From Glandiceps talaboti (taxonomy: Eukaryota > Hemichordata > Enteropneusta > Spengelidae), in NCBI RefSeq assembly GCF_964340395.1, contig NC_135553.1, positions 4,755,001-4,797,500 of the forward strand: a DNA stretch of 42,500 bases, written 5' to 3'. Shown here piece by piece: positions 26,296 to 38,120 of the stretch; the first letter of the stretch is position 1, and each line of letters begins with the position of its first letter. Both the position numbers and the translations under genes were made by a program. The notes below the pieces were generated by a model. It saw nothing but the letters and a program-made list of their open reading frames with translations. It was not told the origin of the DNA and made no database searches.

Positions 26296-27997
26296 CAAGA
26301 ATTCTAGCACGGCCGGTCCCAGCATGCACGGCACGCCCACGGGGTACCGGCCCTAGCTATAGGGTAGCTTTCTAGGGATACAGGTTGGGCCTGGTTATTG
26401 GCTTATAAACCTGCTTATTCAATAAAGATTTTTCTGTATTTTGCTGGTAACATCACCATCTTTTGGTCGTATTCACTTCTAATCTTCAAATTAACTGTAA
26501 TTATGATTCTTTCAGTTCTCCATTACTTTATGATGGTGGATACTGGCAAATGCACATATACATGTATTTTGTATTCTAATACTTTGACAAAACAGATAAA
26601 CCTTTGCTAGCAAGAAGGAAGCTAACAACAACAACAACAACAACAACAACAAACAAATAAACAACAACAATGTAACATTTAATCTTTACAAATATGGGAA
26701 GGGGAAATTTAATTAACACTGCAATCACTTCTGAAATAACAAACAGGAAACTTTATTCATAAAAGAAAGTTGAACAGTAAATTTGACATTTCTTTTACAG
26801 GAGTAACATCATATTCCATATATCACGTACTGGTACTATGTTTTTACTTTTTATGTTCTTTAAATGAACCAAGATGGATTCAATGTGTCTTTGACCCACT
26901 AAATTCCACAGAAGAATAACCCAAACTGTACAAGTAATGTCAGTAGATAGAAATTGTTCTTTCCAACATATAGGTGGTACAGTGTGTAGCTAGCTGAGGA
27001 CACATTGTTGATAAATATCACTGTACAAAATACAATTACATTTTACATGTAAACACTCCAGACTATAATTATGTAGATAAAAATGGGAATCTACACAACT
27101 GGTATAATGGTGCAACGTGCACACAAAAGCCAAATTGTTTACAATAACTAATATTTCACAAATGTTTTAGGAAAGTAAAAAAAACATCATGTAAAATATC
27201 ATTTTTGTATCGATTTGATATTGTTATATGTATGTAAATGTACACCAGATCTACTTTGTTATCAGTATATTCATTGTAACTGAGGACCCGTTTTTGACAA
27301 AAAAAAAATCTTTGTATAAGATACAACATATTGCTCACTAAAAACTAATCAGGTTGCAGTGCAGAGATGATTTAGCTAGTTAACTATGTATACAGACTTG
27401 ATAACAGAGAATCTCTCTACTTACATTTATTAGTAATCAAATAAATATATCGTGCTATTTTGTATCAACTAAACTATTTCATGATTCTCTCCAACATTAA
27501 ATTGGTATATTCTGTTGTTGACAAAAAATATACAACTATATACTACTATACTACCAACATCCTAGACAAAGCAACATTGACACAACTAAATACATTTTCT
27601 ATAGCATGTGGTAAAGTAAAGATACCACAAACCTGCAATCATGATAGTCCCTAGAATGTACACCTGAAGATCATAAAAGTCTGCAAAAATAATACTGGAC
27701 AGTCAGATATACGTTTCTATTATGTAATAATAATGTCAAATGATAAATTATGTTCAGGTCGACTATGTTCGACTACCCATGTTGGTGATTTATTGACATT
27801 GAAAAGTATGTTATTTATGGCACATGTAAAATTTAGCTGTTAGACCTTTTTTTCGTAATGTTTCATTTCATTTGTAAACACCCTTGTGCTATAAATTGTG
27901 CAATTATTATTGTAATGCTGTGTAACAGAGACTGGCATTTCCAGGGTTAGGTAGATTTGTACCAAATATTAGTTAAGAGCCTGATTGATATAGTAAA
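26296..27997. other. Transposon interior without recognised gene
   Basis: GC-rich stretch at about 26300-26400 (CCGGTCCC, GGGGTACCGGCCC), then AT-rich DNA with (AAC)n at 26624-26665. No coding signal was seen. Confidence 0.6.
26624..26665. repeat. (AAC)n microsatellite
   Basis: About ten AAC units followed by a short AAAC/AAC mixture. Confidence 0.93.
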
Positions 27998-28818
27998 GGG
28001 TACAAAATACAAGTTGCGAGGAATTCTATATAGTACCACATGCATAGTTGCAGATAAAAATCTACATAACTACAAACATGGAAGTCTTGTGTGCCAAGTG
28101 TCCATTGTGTATTCAATATGGCAACAAGTTTGAGTCATACTCACCAAGGTAAGAATGTTGATTTTTGCTTCCCAAAATCGAAAATACTTATTCATGTAGT
28201 GAGATTTCTACTTCCAAAAATCGAAAATATGTATTCCTATAGCGAGTGTTTCGGGATGAATGTGAGTTAACAGACAAACATGGAAAATTTCATTGATCAA
28301 TTCCACCATTTGTGAGAGGAGTTAACAAGAAAAAATTTCTACCGTGGGGATGTCTTGTTCTAAAACACAAACGATTCCAATACGGATAAATGTACATGTA
28401 TAGCATACCATAACGTAAGAATCAGATAAAAAATTAATAGTGTCAGCTGGCTGGCTTTAAGTGTTGCATGTGGCATAGGATATGCTAATGTGTAGCAATG
28501 TGTATTGGGCTCATCAACCCCACGGTAGAACATTTTTTTGGCTAACTCCTCACAAACAGTGGAATCGATCAATGACATTTTCCATATTGGTCCGTCAACT
28601 CACATTCATCCCGAAACGCTCGCTATAGGAATACATATTTTCGATTTTTGGAAGTAGAAATCTACTAATTCTTAGTACCTTAGTGACAATTACTCAAACT
28701 TGCCACAATGAATACCAGGAATACAGGACTTCCATGTTCATAGCTGGGTAGATTTTGAACTAACATCCTTGTACATGGTACTCTCTAGAATTTCTTCGCA
28801 AATTGTATGTTAGTACCC
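27998..28818. mobile_element. Foldback element with ~300-bp inverted arms
   Basis: The left arm 27998-28355 and right arm 28515-28818 are imperfect inverted repeats. Shared runs include ACATGGAAGTC, CCAAAAATCGAAAATATGTATTCCTATAGCGAG, CGGGATGAATGTGAGTT and CTACCGTGGGG. The left arm holds an extra ~45-bp direct duplication of the CCAAAATCGAAAATA segment. A spacer of about 160 bp lies between. No ORF of note. Confidence 0.8.
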
Positions 28819-30904
28819 ATTACATCCTAATGTCTTTCACATCATATCCTATCTGTGTACCAACACTAATAGTTGCTACATGCACACTCTACTTCAGTAG
28901 AGTTTAGTAGAGTTCTTTGAGAAGGTAGGTTTGGCCATTTCTTGTTGGTTCATTTGGTTATACTGATGAGAGCAACCAACTCTTTCTCATTTTCTGGTGT
29001 CCAGTGCTATTCGCCATCAGTACTCTTCAACATGCTGTTCTCTAAACCTTGGTGCTCATATAAAACAAACCCTGTTATTCATTGCTCCTGTCCTTGTCAC
29101 AAATCTGGTCATCTACAAATACCATTTCCAGTCAAAAAACTCATTCTTCTTCCCAGACTTCTCATCCCAGATGCTTGCTCAGCACTGACTGAAAAATAAA
29201 AAAGAATAACATTGTCAGTAATATTCAAAGTACACATTAGTTAGTGTATACTATAGTAACTTTGCTTAGTAACATTTATAAAGTTCTGCAAAGTATCCAT
29301 TGTAGAATACTTTAAGTTTATCAACCTGACTCTTTACTTTTAGATTCTTTATTTACCCCATGCAATCTGAGCTTACAATGTACTTTATTTAGCACTGTAA
29401 CTCACTTGTCAAACACTGAATGGTAAGGTACATTGTATATCATATGATATGTTAGGTTTTTCATAATAACGTGATCCTGAATCGGAGTGGAGATCTCTTG
29501 ATTAGTTGCATCAAGACAATTTTATCATCAAATGTAAACATCAATATTGAGTCAGATGATATATTCATCAGAAGAAAAAATAAACATTGGTTTTGCAATA
29601 AAATGATAAAAGTGATGCAACATCACTTACAAATTACATTTTACTTCACTAAACATCCTTTGCAAGTAAATTGTTCAGCTCAAATGAGAGAGAAACCTAC
29701 ATTGTAGTTATGTATTTAGAACATATTTTTGATCCTGTTTATACATGATGTGCATGTACAAAATGTGTGTATATGAGTAAAACTGTTTGGAAGAGTAAGC
29801 AGACCATCACCATATCATCTATTTGAGATTATACTATGCACTCAAAATGCATTAGAACAAAAAAATATGGAATATATATAACTGTGGTCTTTCTATGTCA
29901 CAATGTATGTCTCCATGACCGGTTCTGCTGTGTTCACAATATTAGTCAAAACTTTCAAAATTGTCATTACTGTCCGCAATGTTTCTTTGATATTACTGGC
30001 ATTGGTAAATAATGTTATTTTTCAATATTTTTCTTCATTCACTTGGAAAGTACTTGTAAACTCTGGGTTGTCACGACCTGTCACTCGGCCGAAAAATACT
30101 CGGCTAGCAACTCGTAGTGACAATGACACCTTCGGTTACTCCTATTTTCCTTGGATGAATGAAGAATAACGTAGGTGTAACATCTAATTGTACATGTTAC
30201 ATATCCCCAAAACAGTAAAAATCTATTTACACCAAGTCTTCATAGCAGACACAGTCCCCTCCCCTTGTGAAATGCTTTGCTTCTATGCGACTTTGGATGG
30301 AGACATGATTTAACCCTCTTCCTGCCAAGCCTCTCCATCCGTTAAGTGGTTAAGTCAAGGAAATACAAAATGTAGTTGATTGGGAAACTGCCAGAGTTAG
30401 GCTTTTTCCCCAGGCTAATGTCACTCTGGCAGGGTCACCCACTCAACACAAGAAAAATAGTCACTTGTGGGAGGGAAAATCCTCTGGGGAAGGGGGAATA
30501 TTTTCATGTATCAAAGATATTCCTCGCTTTGACTGTTTATTGCTGCCAGTAGTTTTGACTAACGTGTCCCCTCCATATCTTTGTCAGTCAGGGTTCAACT
30601 CATGGCAGTCAGTGGCTGTCGGGCCTGACCGCCACCCACAATTGCCGACCTTGACTCGGAGGTTAATGACTGTACAGTAACTACTTGAAATGCATTTTTC
30701 TCTCTCCCCTTGTGTTGATCCATCATTGTCACCTAAGTTTTCTGCCCACATGAGCCTACTGACTTAAAAGACAATGAAGTATAAAAATGTTTTTGAGAGA
30801 AAAGAACAATGTATACGACAATTCATTACAATAATAACAAATACTTGACTATTTACAAAGACGAAGTGTGAACTGACCACAGCTGACACTACATTGCATA
30901 TCTG
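28819..30904. other. Transposon interior with a possible decayed coding stretch
   Basis: On the minus strand at 28935-29190 short coding-like pieces appear in two frames (FFDWKWYL; HWTPENEKELVALI) separated by stops. The second piece faintly resembles the start of a Myb/SANT-type helix. Nothing else is recognised. Confidence 0.35.
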
Positions 30905-33392
30905 CATCAGTGTTCTCCCCAGAAGGTTTTCACGTATCGGGCCCAATATCCTTTAATTTTCGTCGATACATGATCAGTTGTCCCGATACGCTATTGGATT
31001 GCTTAGATTGCTTTGGTAAATTGCACGTTGACACTGCACTGTTCATCTGTCAGCTGACGCCTTTGTTGTTTTCAATGTATACTCGCAACATTTGTATTGA
31101 TCCCTCACACATAAGCGACAAGTAAAACTAAAGAGTTTCTAATCAGTTCAAAGGACTATTCAACCCTCTACCACTACCAGACTGATTTCATTGAAGTTTG
31201 TCGTCAGTATTGTTTTCGATGGGAATAACCTGCGTAAACCTGCTAATGGTAGTCACATTCACTATGATTCACACTGTGGTACAGTCTTTCGGTAAATCAA
31301 AGGCAAAACCAGCCTATTCATAACGTCGGTTTGGCAGTAGAAGCATGTCGGAACTGACAGATTTTCTATAAAACCAAAAAATCAAACGATGTCATGCCAA
31401 TTTGCTATGATACATTGTACAGTATAAAACTTCAACAAACACATGAAGTCAGCATTCAGTGTCTTGTTCTATGACTAACACCAAGTATCTCTCAACCCGA
31501 GAGCGATTTGCGTAGTTGGTTTACTCCCATGCTGTGAAGAAAGTTGAACAGACTAATGTATCTTTCAATAAAGTGACAATGTTATCTCCAATTATCAGTT
31601 TCATATAGTTCAATTTTACTCTGTAAACACTTTCAGTTTGTAGTTTGACATTGTAGACTGGTACATCATATGACTACGATGAAAGTATGGATTTTCCAAT
31701 ATGGTGGCCATGGCGTTACAAACTATCGCGAGTTTTTGAAGTCCTCAATAGGGAAGTATAGTAAGTCTCGTGTATCACGAAATTTCGGACTAACACGATG
31801 TCTGGTAGCTGAAAAATGATATAAAATAACATCAGGCTGCTGATGTACAGGTTCGCTGGGGCCCACGCAAGTGGAAACTCACTCGTGGATTTTAATTTGC
31901 GTGAGCGGTAGGCCTCAAAAGGCATTCCCTGCATATTGTATGCCTATTGATATGAATAGTGACGGCAAAATTCAATTAAATCTGTCTGGTAGTGGTAGAG
32001 GGTTGAATAGTCGTTTGAACTAATTAGAAACTCTTTAGTTTTACTTGCTGCTTATGTTTGAAGGATCAATACAAATGTTGCAAATATACATTGAAAACAA
32101 CAAAGGTGTCAGCTGACAGAGTGACAGATGGACGTCAACCAATCTGATTAAAATCCGACGTAGATCGTTCATTGTTAATGTTATCTTACCTTCGTTATTT
32201 TGCCTGGATTGACCTTCGCAGTACATGTTTACATTTTTATTCTGATCGCCTCCTCTACACCTGAACTGGCGCCCATGCCCACGCCGTTCTGCTAAGTGAG
32301 CCACACAGCCAATCAGTTTGCGTCTTACTTCAAAGTACTATGGACATTGTCACGGGCACATGCATTGAATATCAACAAACAACATGGCATTACTTGTACA
32401 CATAGGCAACTGACAACGTACAAAGTATTTGAACTGTAAACAATTCAGTGACTGTATTACCCTATATGTACAGTAATTAAAGAATTCTTGTTTAGATGCA
32501 TTTCGTCTTATCTACATGTACATGTTAGTTACATTCGAACACTTTTCTCGGGTAGTGTTCATGTTCATCTCAGCGAACGTGTACGTGTTCTCTGTAGTAC
32601 TCTTCTCCTCGAACGTAAAGTAGTCATGAAATATTGAACGATTCATAGAAATATTTGCCACAGTTGTGCTATATGAACTCAGAAATGGGGAAATTTAAGA
32701 AATAATTTCTAAAAAAAAAAACGTCCTTATCGTGAACATTTTGGTTGCTTTGCATTGTGTACTGTACACCATAAACTGTCTGTGTGTCCCCTAGACGTTC
32801 TGTCTCACAAGCGTCTATAACAATTACAGAGTATGCGTTCATCCTTATAACATGTATGTACGCGTCTACATGATAACGATATGTTCAAATGTATTCAGAC
32901 GAAATGTATAGAGGTACATGTACCATCATATATCATATAATCACTGAATTTGTTTACAGTTGAAACATTTAGAACATTGTCAGGTGCCTGTGCTTGTGCA
33001 CATGGAGAAAGTCATTTTGTAGTGACCGTGTCCGTTTGTAGTTTCATTCGATCCTAATGTAAGGTCACTTTTGATTGGCTACCAGCACAGGCTAGCTAGA
33101 ACGGTGTGGGCATGGGTGCCAGCTCAGATGTATATGTAGAGGAGGTGATCAGGATAAACATGTAAACATGTACCACGAAGGACAATCCAGGCAAAATAAT
33201 GAAGAAATAGCAATGAATGATTAGCCAACATCTACATCAGATTTTAATCAGTTTGAATGTCAACATGCAATTTACCGAACTCTAAACAATTGAATATGAT
33301 TGCGTATTGGGACAACTGATCACGTATTGACGAAAATTAAAGGATATCAGGCCCAATACATGTACATGAAAACCCTGGGGAGAACACTGGAT
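30905..33392. mobile_element. Large foldback element, interrupted by another inverted-repeat element
   Basis: The left arm is split: 30905-31035 plus about 32136-32530. It pairs with the continuous right arm at about 32850-33392. Shared runs include TGTTCTCCCCAG, ATATCCTTTAATTTTCGTC, TGATCAGTTGTCCC, GGTAAATTGCA-GTTGACA, AATCC/ACTGATTAAAATC, TTTTGCCTGGATTG, TACATGTTTACAT, CCCATGCCCAC and AACTGTAAACAA-TTCAGTGA. The uninterrupted arm shows that 31036-32135 was inserted later. Confidence 0.75.
31036..32135. mobile_element. Inverted-repeat element nested in the foldback element
   Basis: Arms at about 31040-31235 and 31945-32130 are inverted repeats. Shared runs include GTCAGCTGAC, CCTTTGTTGTTTTCAATGTATA, ATTTGTATTGATCC, AAACTAAAGAGTTTCTAAT and CTCTACCACTACCAGAC. 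The ~700-bp middle has no recognised gene. It sits where the left arm of the larger element is broken. Confidence 0.75.
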
Positions 33393-34835
33393 CAGATCTG
33401 GTGCTGACAATCAGCTGTTCCCCTAACAGATTTGGATGTATATTCAAATGAGCATTTCAATACGTATTTGTATCTCTCTCTACATGTACTTGAAAGTGTT
33501 GCATTTCAAGTAAGTTTTGTGAGTCCATAGATTTATTTTGTGTTGTTTCCAAAATAACTCTTCTTTTGAATGTTCAGTTTTAGTGTGTTGTTGCAAAATT
33601 CTTTTAATGTTTTGCCTATATCAAAGATTTTGTATACTTTATCTTGTCTGCATACCATTCACCAGGTTACACCCCCATTGAAAATGGTCTGCTCCAAGCC
33701 TAAGTTAAAACATAATTTGCATAAAATACATATATACTTACTTCAAAAATCGCCGAAAATCCAAGCGGTAACTCTTGCATTCCAAATACCAACAGTCCTC
33801 ATCCCCTAAGTTACAGCTTATTTGGTCAGACAAGCATTGATACAACCATTATCATGATTATGCACGGTCCATATTCAAGTTGCAAGTAGAACCTCACAAT
33901 CACGCTGGTCGATCATGGCCGGCCGGCTAGGTCAAGAGTCAGACCTGACCAGCCACACACAGCGATCATGGCAGGTCGCGGGTCGATATTCTGTCCCGTG
34001 AGGTTTGAGTGAGGCCCAAATAGTATCCAGTTATGGTTCATAATCGTGGTCATAGAAGTGGCTTGTTGTTTCTCCGTGGAATCTGCTCAAACTTGAGGTA
34101 AAACAGGCTCGGCACAACTTTAGAAAATGCACCAGTATTTGAAATCGACGCGGTACGAATTGCATGATGGGGACTATACCATTATGTGAAGGGGTGAATA
34201 GAATGAAAAGTGACTGATAAGCTTTAATATAATACGTGACTTTGTTATTATACTGAGTCTGCACTAGACCATAACATCTTTAATTGTTCACCTTGTCATG
34301 TTTCTGTTTAGGATTTATACATTCTTTTTTGCATGTTGTTCTAAAATAACCATATGGCCAAGTAACCCCCTGGCCAAGGAGTGATGTACGAAAACAACCA
34401 CATGAATGCTAAGAAAACATGATTTTATTATTTACCAATACCTAAACAGAAGTTCCTGAAATAAAGATACCTTTTTCTCCTTTTGTTAGGTCGTTACGAC
34501 TATGTACTTGACAAACGCACACGTCAACCAATTTCTTATGACTTGGATGATAAGCACACGCGTTTACACTTATTGTAGCTTAGACAGACATTACTTCATT
34601 TACTTGTGCCTGCAACTCTCGGTTTTAAAACATCCGACATAGCTTTGAAGCAAATTCTAGGCTTTTTGAAATGAGTAAAAGTTATTTCAATAACTGCTAA
34701 AGCAAACTATTTATTTCTGGTCTCTTTTGCTGTATCTGGTAACGGCCAATGACAATGTTAACTTTGTTCGTACTCGAAAACCGTGAGTAAAACTGGGCTG
34801 CATCTTTTTCTAATTCTCTGTTTCTTTTTCACAAG
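33393..34835. other. Transposon interior without recognised gene
   Basis: Includes a GC-rich patch at 33890-34010 with CGATCATGGC twice and CCTCAC/GTGAGG as imperfect inverted ends. Small ORFs at 33570 (+) and 34264 (-) have no domain signal. Confidence 0.55.
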
Positions 34836-35064
34836 TCCGCAACCTTAGCGAAGTAAACGTGTTTGGAAACAAAATATCCGACATATCCACCGAGATATAC
34901 GGCAACCGATGCCTTGTTTCGCATAATCTATCCAACAAAAAGTTAGTCAGATTACCGACATCGCTATGTTAGATCTAGGTAAGCTTGGTGATCTGAATTT
35001 AAGAGGGAACAACCTGCGAGAGTCACCTAGGATAGGGAAGTTTGTGAGAGGGGTATCCAAGTAG
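34836..35064 (+). pseudogene. Broken leucine-rich-repeat coding fragment
   Basis: Follows an acceptor-like ctgtttctttttcacaag. The first frame reads RNLSEVNVFGNKISDISTE and later NKKLVRLPTSL, then stops. The second frame, from 34966, continues LDLGKLGDLNLRGNNLRESP to a TAG at 35064. Together they fit the LxxLxLxxNxLxxLP pattern of about three leucine-rich repeats, with at least one frameshift and a scrambled middle. LRR proteins are mostly host genes, so this may be a captured exon. The parent gene is unknown. Confidence 0.6.
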
Positions 35065-35429
35065 TCCGTGGATTCCAGACGCAGCAGCGACGACATGCAT
35101 CGCCGAAAAAATTTCCCGCCTCCACACGGCCCCTTACCACGACAGGTAACAATTATCCACTTAGACGGGATTTGTTTGTTACTGTGTGTAATGATAACTT
35201 CACATCAAGGGAACCTAGACCTGGTTTTATAAGAGACAGGGGTATACATTTCTACTCATTTAAAAAATAAATAAATACATTGTCATAGAAAATCAAAACC
35301 TTTCAGCGAAAGTTCTGAGAATTGAAAACTCGCTCCAAATGTTTCGTTACATGAAGTTACATTTGGTAACAGATGTATTTACTGTCACGTGAGTTTTTTT
35401 CTGGACACACAAGCACAAAGTCAGATATA

Positions 35430-35448
35430 CACACACACACACACACAC

Positions 35449-35479
<31 letters not shown>

Positions 35480-35531
35480 TACATACATACATACATACAT
35501 ACATACATACATACATACATACATACATACA
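35430..35531. repeat. (CA)n-(CATA)n microsatellite at the 3' side of the Penelope-like fragment
   Basis: Alternating CA and CATA blocks ending right where the retroelement sequence begins. Confidence 0.93.
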
Positions 35532-36812
35532 CCCACAGTTATACAGTCCGAATAAAAAATTACAATCCGACGTTTCGAATCAAAATTCTTTATCAATGCT
35601 ATCAAGGCACGATACATGGAAAAGAACGACACCACGCGAGTATTTATCAACGGTAGGGTATGACAAAAATATTTAAAAGTATGTGCACCAAAAAAAAGTT
35701 CCCTTTAGAGCACGCTTGAAAGATAGAATAAGCGTAGTTAGATATTAGGGAAATAATCTAATAATTCCATGGGGATCCAGGGTTCCAAGACGAAAAAATG
35801 ATTTCCTCCTCCTTCAACATCAATCGATCCTTGTCACCAGAAACCTTACACATTCCTGAAGTAGACATTTGATACATTATGATCGTTGGTAATAATATGC
35901 ATAGATACGGGATAGTTACGATTCGTTTGTCTGGTAAGACGGAGATATTCCACGAAACGGTTACCAAGACGACGTACAGTCGGACCTATATATAAAAAAA
36001 CACCACATTTCTGGCATTTAATGTAATATACTACGTTAGTACTAATACAAGTAAATCTACTCGTAACAGCCACACTGTTCTCAGGGCAAAATCATGATTA
36101 GTATTAATAATCAATCTTTCAATCATCTTTATTGCATAACAACATGCCATAGGAAGCACGGTAAAGCATACAAAAATGACATACAGAAATAAAGTGAGTA
36201 CAATACAGTCATTTAGCCAACTGCTGGAGGACTGTTTACATCAATAAGAAATTTTCCGAGGGGAAGTTTATCATCAGAGGCCAAAATGTGCAAAAACAAC
36301 ATGTGCCACATCGAGTACGACTGCATGGAAATAAACCAGCATTAACTTCCAATCCATGTATGGACCACCGTATCTCTAAGATTGGTATCACGACGCCAAG
36401 CTGCTTCACGAAATAATGAATTGGTTAACCTATTAGAACGTAAGATATTAAAATGCGTGTATAGTATGTTCTTAACTGTAGTGGAAAAGGGATGGTATGT
36501 TAGAGCCAATACGGGACGATTGGCATTACTCTTGTGATCATGTGATTTGATACAAGCTTCCATAGACAAAGATGACATCTTTTGTAAAGTCGCATTGGTA
36601 ACCGACACTGGATAACCACGTTGGTGGAAGTACGTGCAAAATTCAGCAGATCTTTCCCTGAAATCCAAATCGCTACTACAAATACGACGTAAACGAAGTA
36701 ATTGTGAATAGGGAATGCAGTCTTTACACTTATTAGGATGTGCTGAACCATACTGCAAATATATTGGTGGAGGGTCTGTGGTAGGTTTAGTATAAACAGA
36801 TATAGATTCACC
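35532..36812 (-). mobile_element. 5'-truncated Penelope-like retroelement
   Basis: On the minus strand, the C-terminal part of the Penelope reverse transcriptase is followed by a GIY-YIG endonuclease region and a short 3' region. Both sides abut (CATA)n tracts. The 5' half of the RT, including the catalytic YADD-type region, is absent. The element is non-functional by truncation and frameshifts. Confidence 0.85.
35743..36812 (-). pseudogene. Penelope-like RT (C-terminal part) and GIY-YIG endonuclease, frameshifted
   Basis: Frame 1 (36812-36345): SISVYTKPT, then YLQYGSAHP, CIPYSQLLRLRRICSSD, FHQRGYP and NLRDTVVHTW, all typical of Penelope-like RTs downstream of the catalytic core. It ends at a stop at 36344. 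The endonuclease resumes at about 36073: FTCISTNVVYYIKCQKCG and VFLYIG..RRLGNRF, the GIY-YIG core with its arginine. A third frame gives DKDRLMLKEEEIIF. The expected final motif (RLGTLDPHGI) is restored only after another shift in the T run near 35795. The usual ETG after YIG reads PTV. No intact product is possible. Confidence 0.85.
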
Positions 36813-36856
36813 ATCATACATACATACATACATACATACATACATACATACATACA

Positions 36857-36887
<31 letters not shown>

Positions 36888-36907
36888 TACATACATACAT
36901 ACATACA
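36813..36907. repeat. (CATA)n microsatellite at the 5' side of the Penelope-like fragment
   Basis: About 23 CATA units with one interruption. Confidence 0.95.
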
Positions 36908-37383
36908 AATTATTTTATAAGTTAAAATCCAAAATAAATACCCAATCCCCATCCCACTTGAAGTTGTTTGGTGTTTCAAATATCTATTCGAACTTCAAAG
37001 CAACGATCATAATCAGAGAGTTGTTTCGCGAAACCAAGGAATCGTTATAACAGTTGTGTAAACTGTTATCAGCTGATCAAACAAATGAATTACAGAGACT
37101 TTATTTATCACTCCTTAAAAGTCAGGTCAGAAGCAAATAATATAATGGAACTATAACATATTTTGGTAAGTTTGTAATTGTATGTTTGGCCTAGGGACTC
37201 TGACTGCAATAAAGTGACTATATGGAATTGTAATAGTACATATTTATGCTTGCTGTATGACGAACACGGGGTCACTGAATGTACAAAAAAAAAACTTTCA
37301 ATGACCCAAAACGCAATGTCATCAATTGTGTAGGGCACCATCAAAACTTGCATATGAAAGATATTCGGTTTTTGTAAGTTAGT

Positions 37384-37450
37384 TTGTGTGTGTATTGTGT
37401 GTGTGTGTGTGTTTGTTTGTTTCTTTTTTTTGTTTGTTCGTTTGCTTGTT
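37384..37450. repeat. (GT)n-(TTTG)n tract
   Basis: Imperfect GT run followed by TTTG/TTCG units. Confidence 0.85.
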
Positions 37451-37862
37451 TACATGTTGTTGTTTTTCCATCGGTGGTGAGCCGTTTTACTTTCTCTTTA
37501 CTGAAAACAATCTCGAGCATATGCAGACGTGACATCACTGTTTACCATCTAAGTTAACAGGAATTCTAGAGAGAAACGGTGACCGATACCACTATGGTCT
37601 CCCCATTAATACTAGCCACTGAAGAACATTCATTTGAAATACCAGTTGTAGACTTACAGCAGATCGGTTCTGCTGTCATATTCGTGCTGGCCCATGTACA
37701 TTTTCAAGTTCCAGGACAAAATGCAGTGCTCCAGGGCCGGCCTGACGACCCAGTATAAAAGAGCGTTCCATTTATCTAATACGTTTTAATTAATGGTCAT
37801 TATATCTTATATTTCCTTTAAACTAGACTTGCACTTAAAACTGCAACACTGTATCTGTTTTT

Positions 37863-38120
37863 CTATGTATAACCTAACAAGTTGTATGTATCCAGGACGG
37901 CAGCAGAGTATGCATGGCCGCGAGGCAGGCGATAGAACGTTTTACTCCAATGTTCAATTTTCATTTGTTTTAATTCACCATCACATCCATTAATCAATAC
38001 GAGACGCTGATGAGAAGTCACAGGCTGACGTTTTCGTCTTTTCGGCGAAGGTGTATTGCTTGGATATCTAAGTTTTTTCAACGAAACTAACATTATGATG
38101 GAAAATTTTATCAGTCGCAC
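37863..38120 (-). CDS. Hypothetical 85-residue ORF inside the transposon
   Basis: Contains a basic, nuclear-localisation-like cluster (SPKRRKRQPV) followed by a mixed, not low-complexity sequence ending LLGYT. Lies about 0.9 kb inside the right end of the CMC-like element, where an element gene could sit. No domain recognised; may be chance. Confidence 0.2.
   Translation of the reverse strand: MRLIKFSIIMLVSLKKLRYPSNTPSPKRRKRQPVTSHQRLVLINGCDGELKQMKIEHWSKTFYRLPRGHAYSAAVLDTYNLLGYT

Noticed and set aside
28942-29199. Plus-strand ORFs of 63 and 85 codons
   Set aside because: No motif; the opposite strand shows the only coding-like hints here.
37594-37758. Short plus-strand ORF starting MVSPLILATEEHSF inside the transposon
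   Set aside because: 54 codons only, no domain, no supporting structure.
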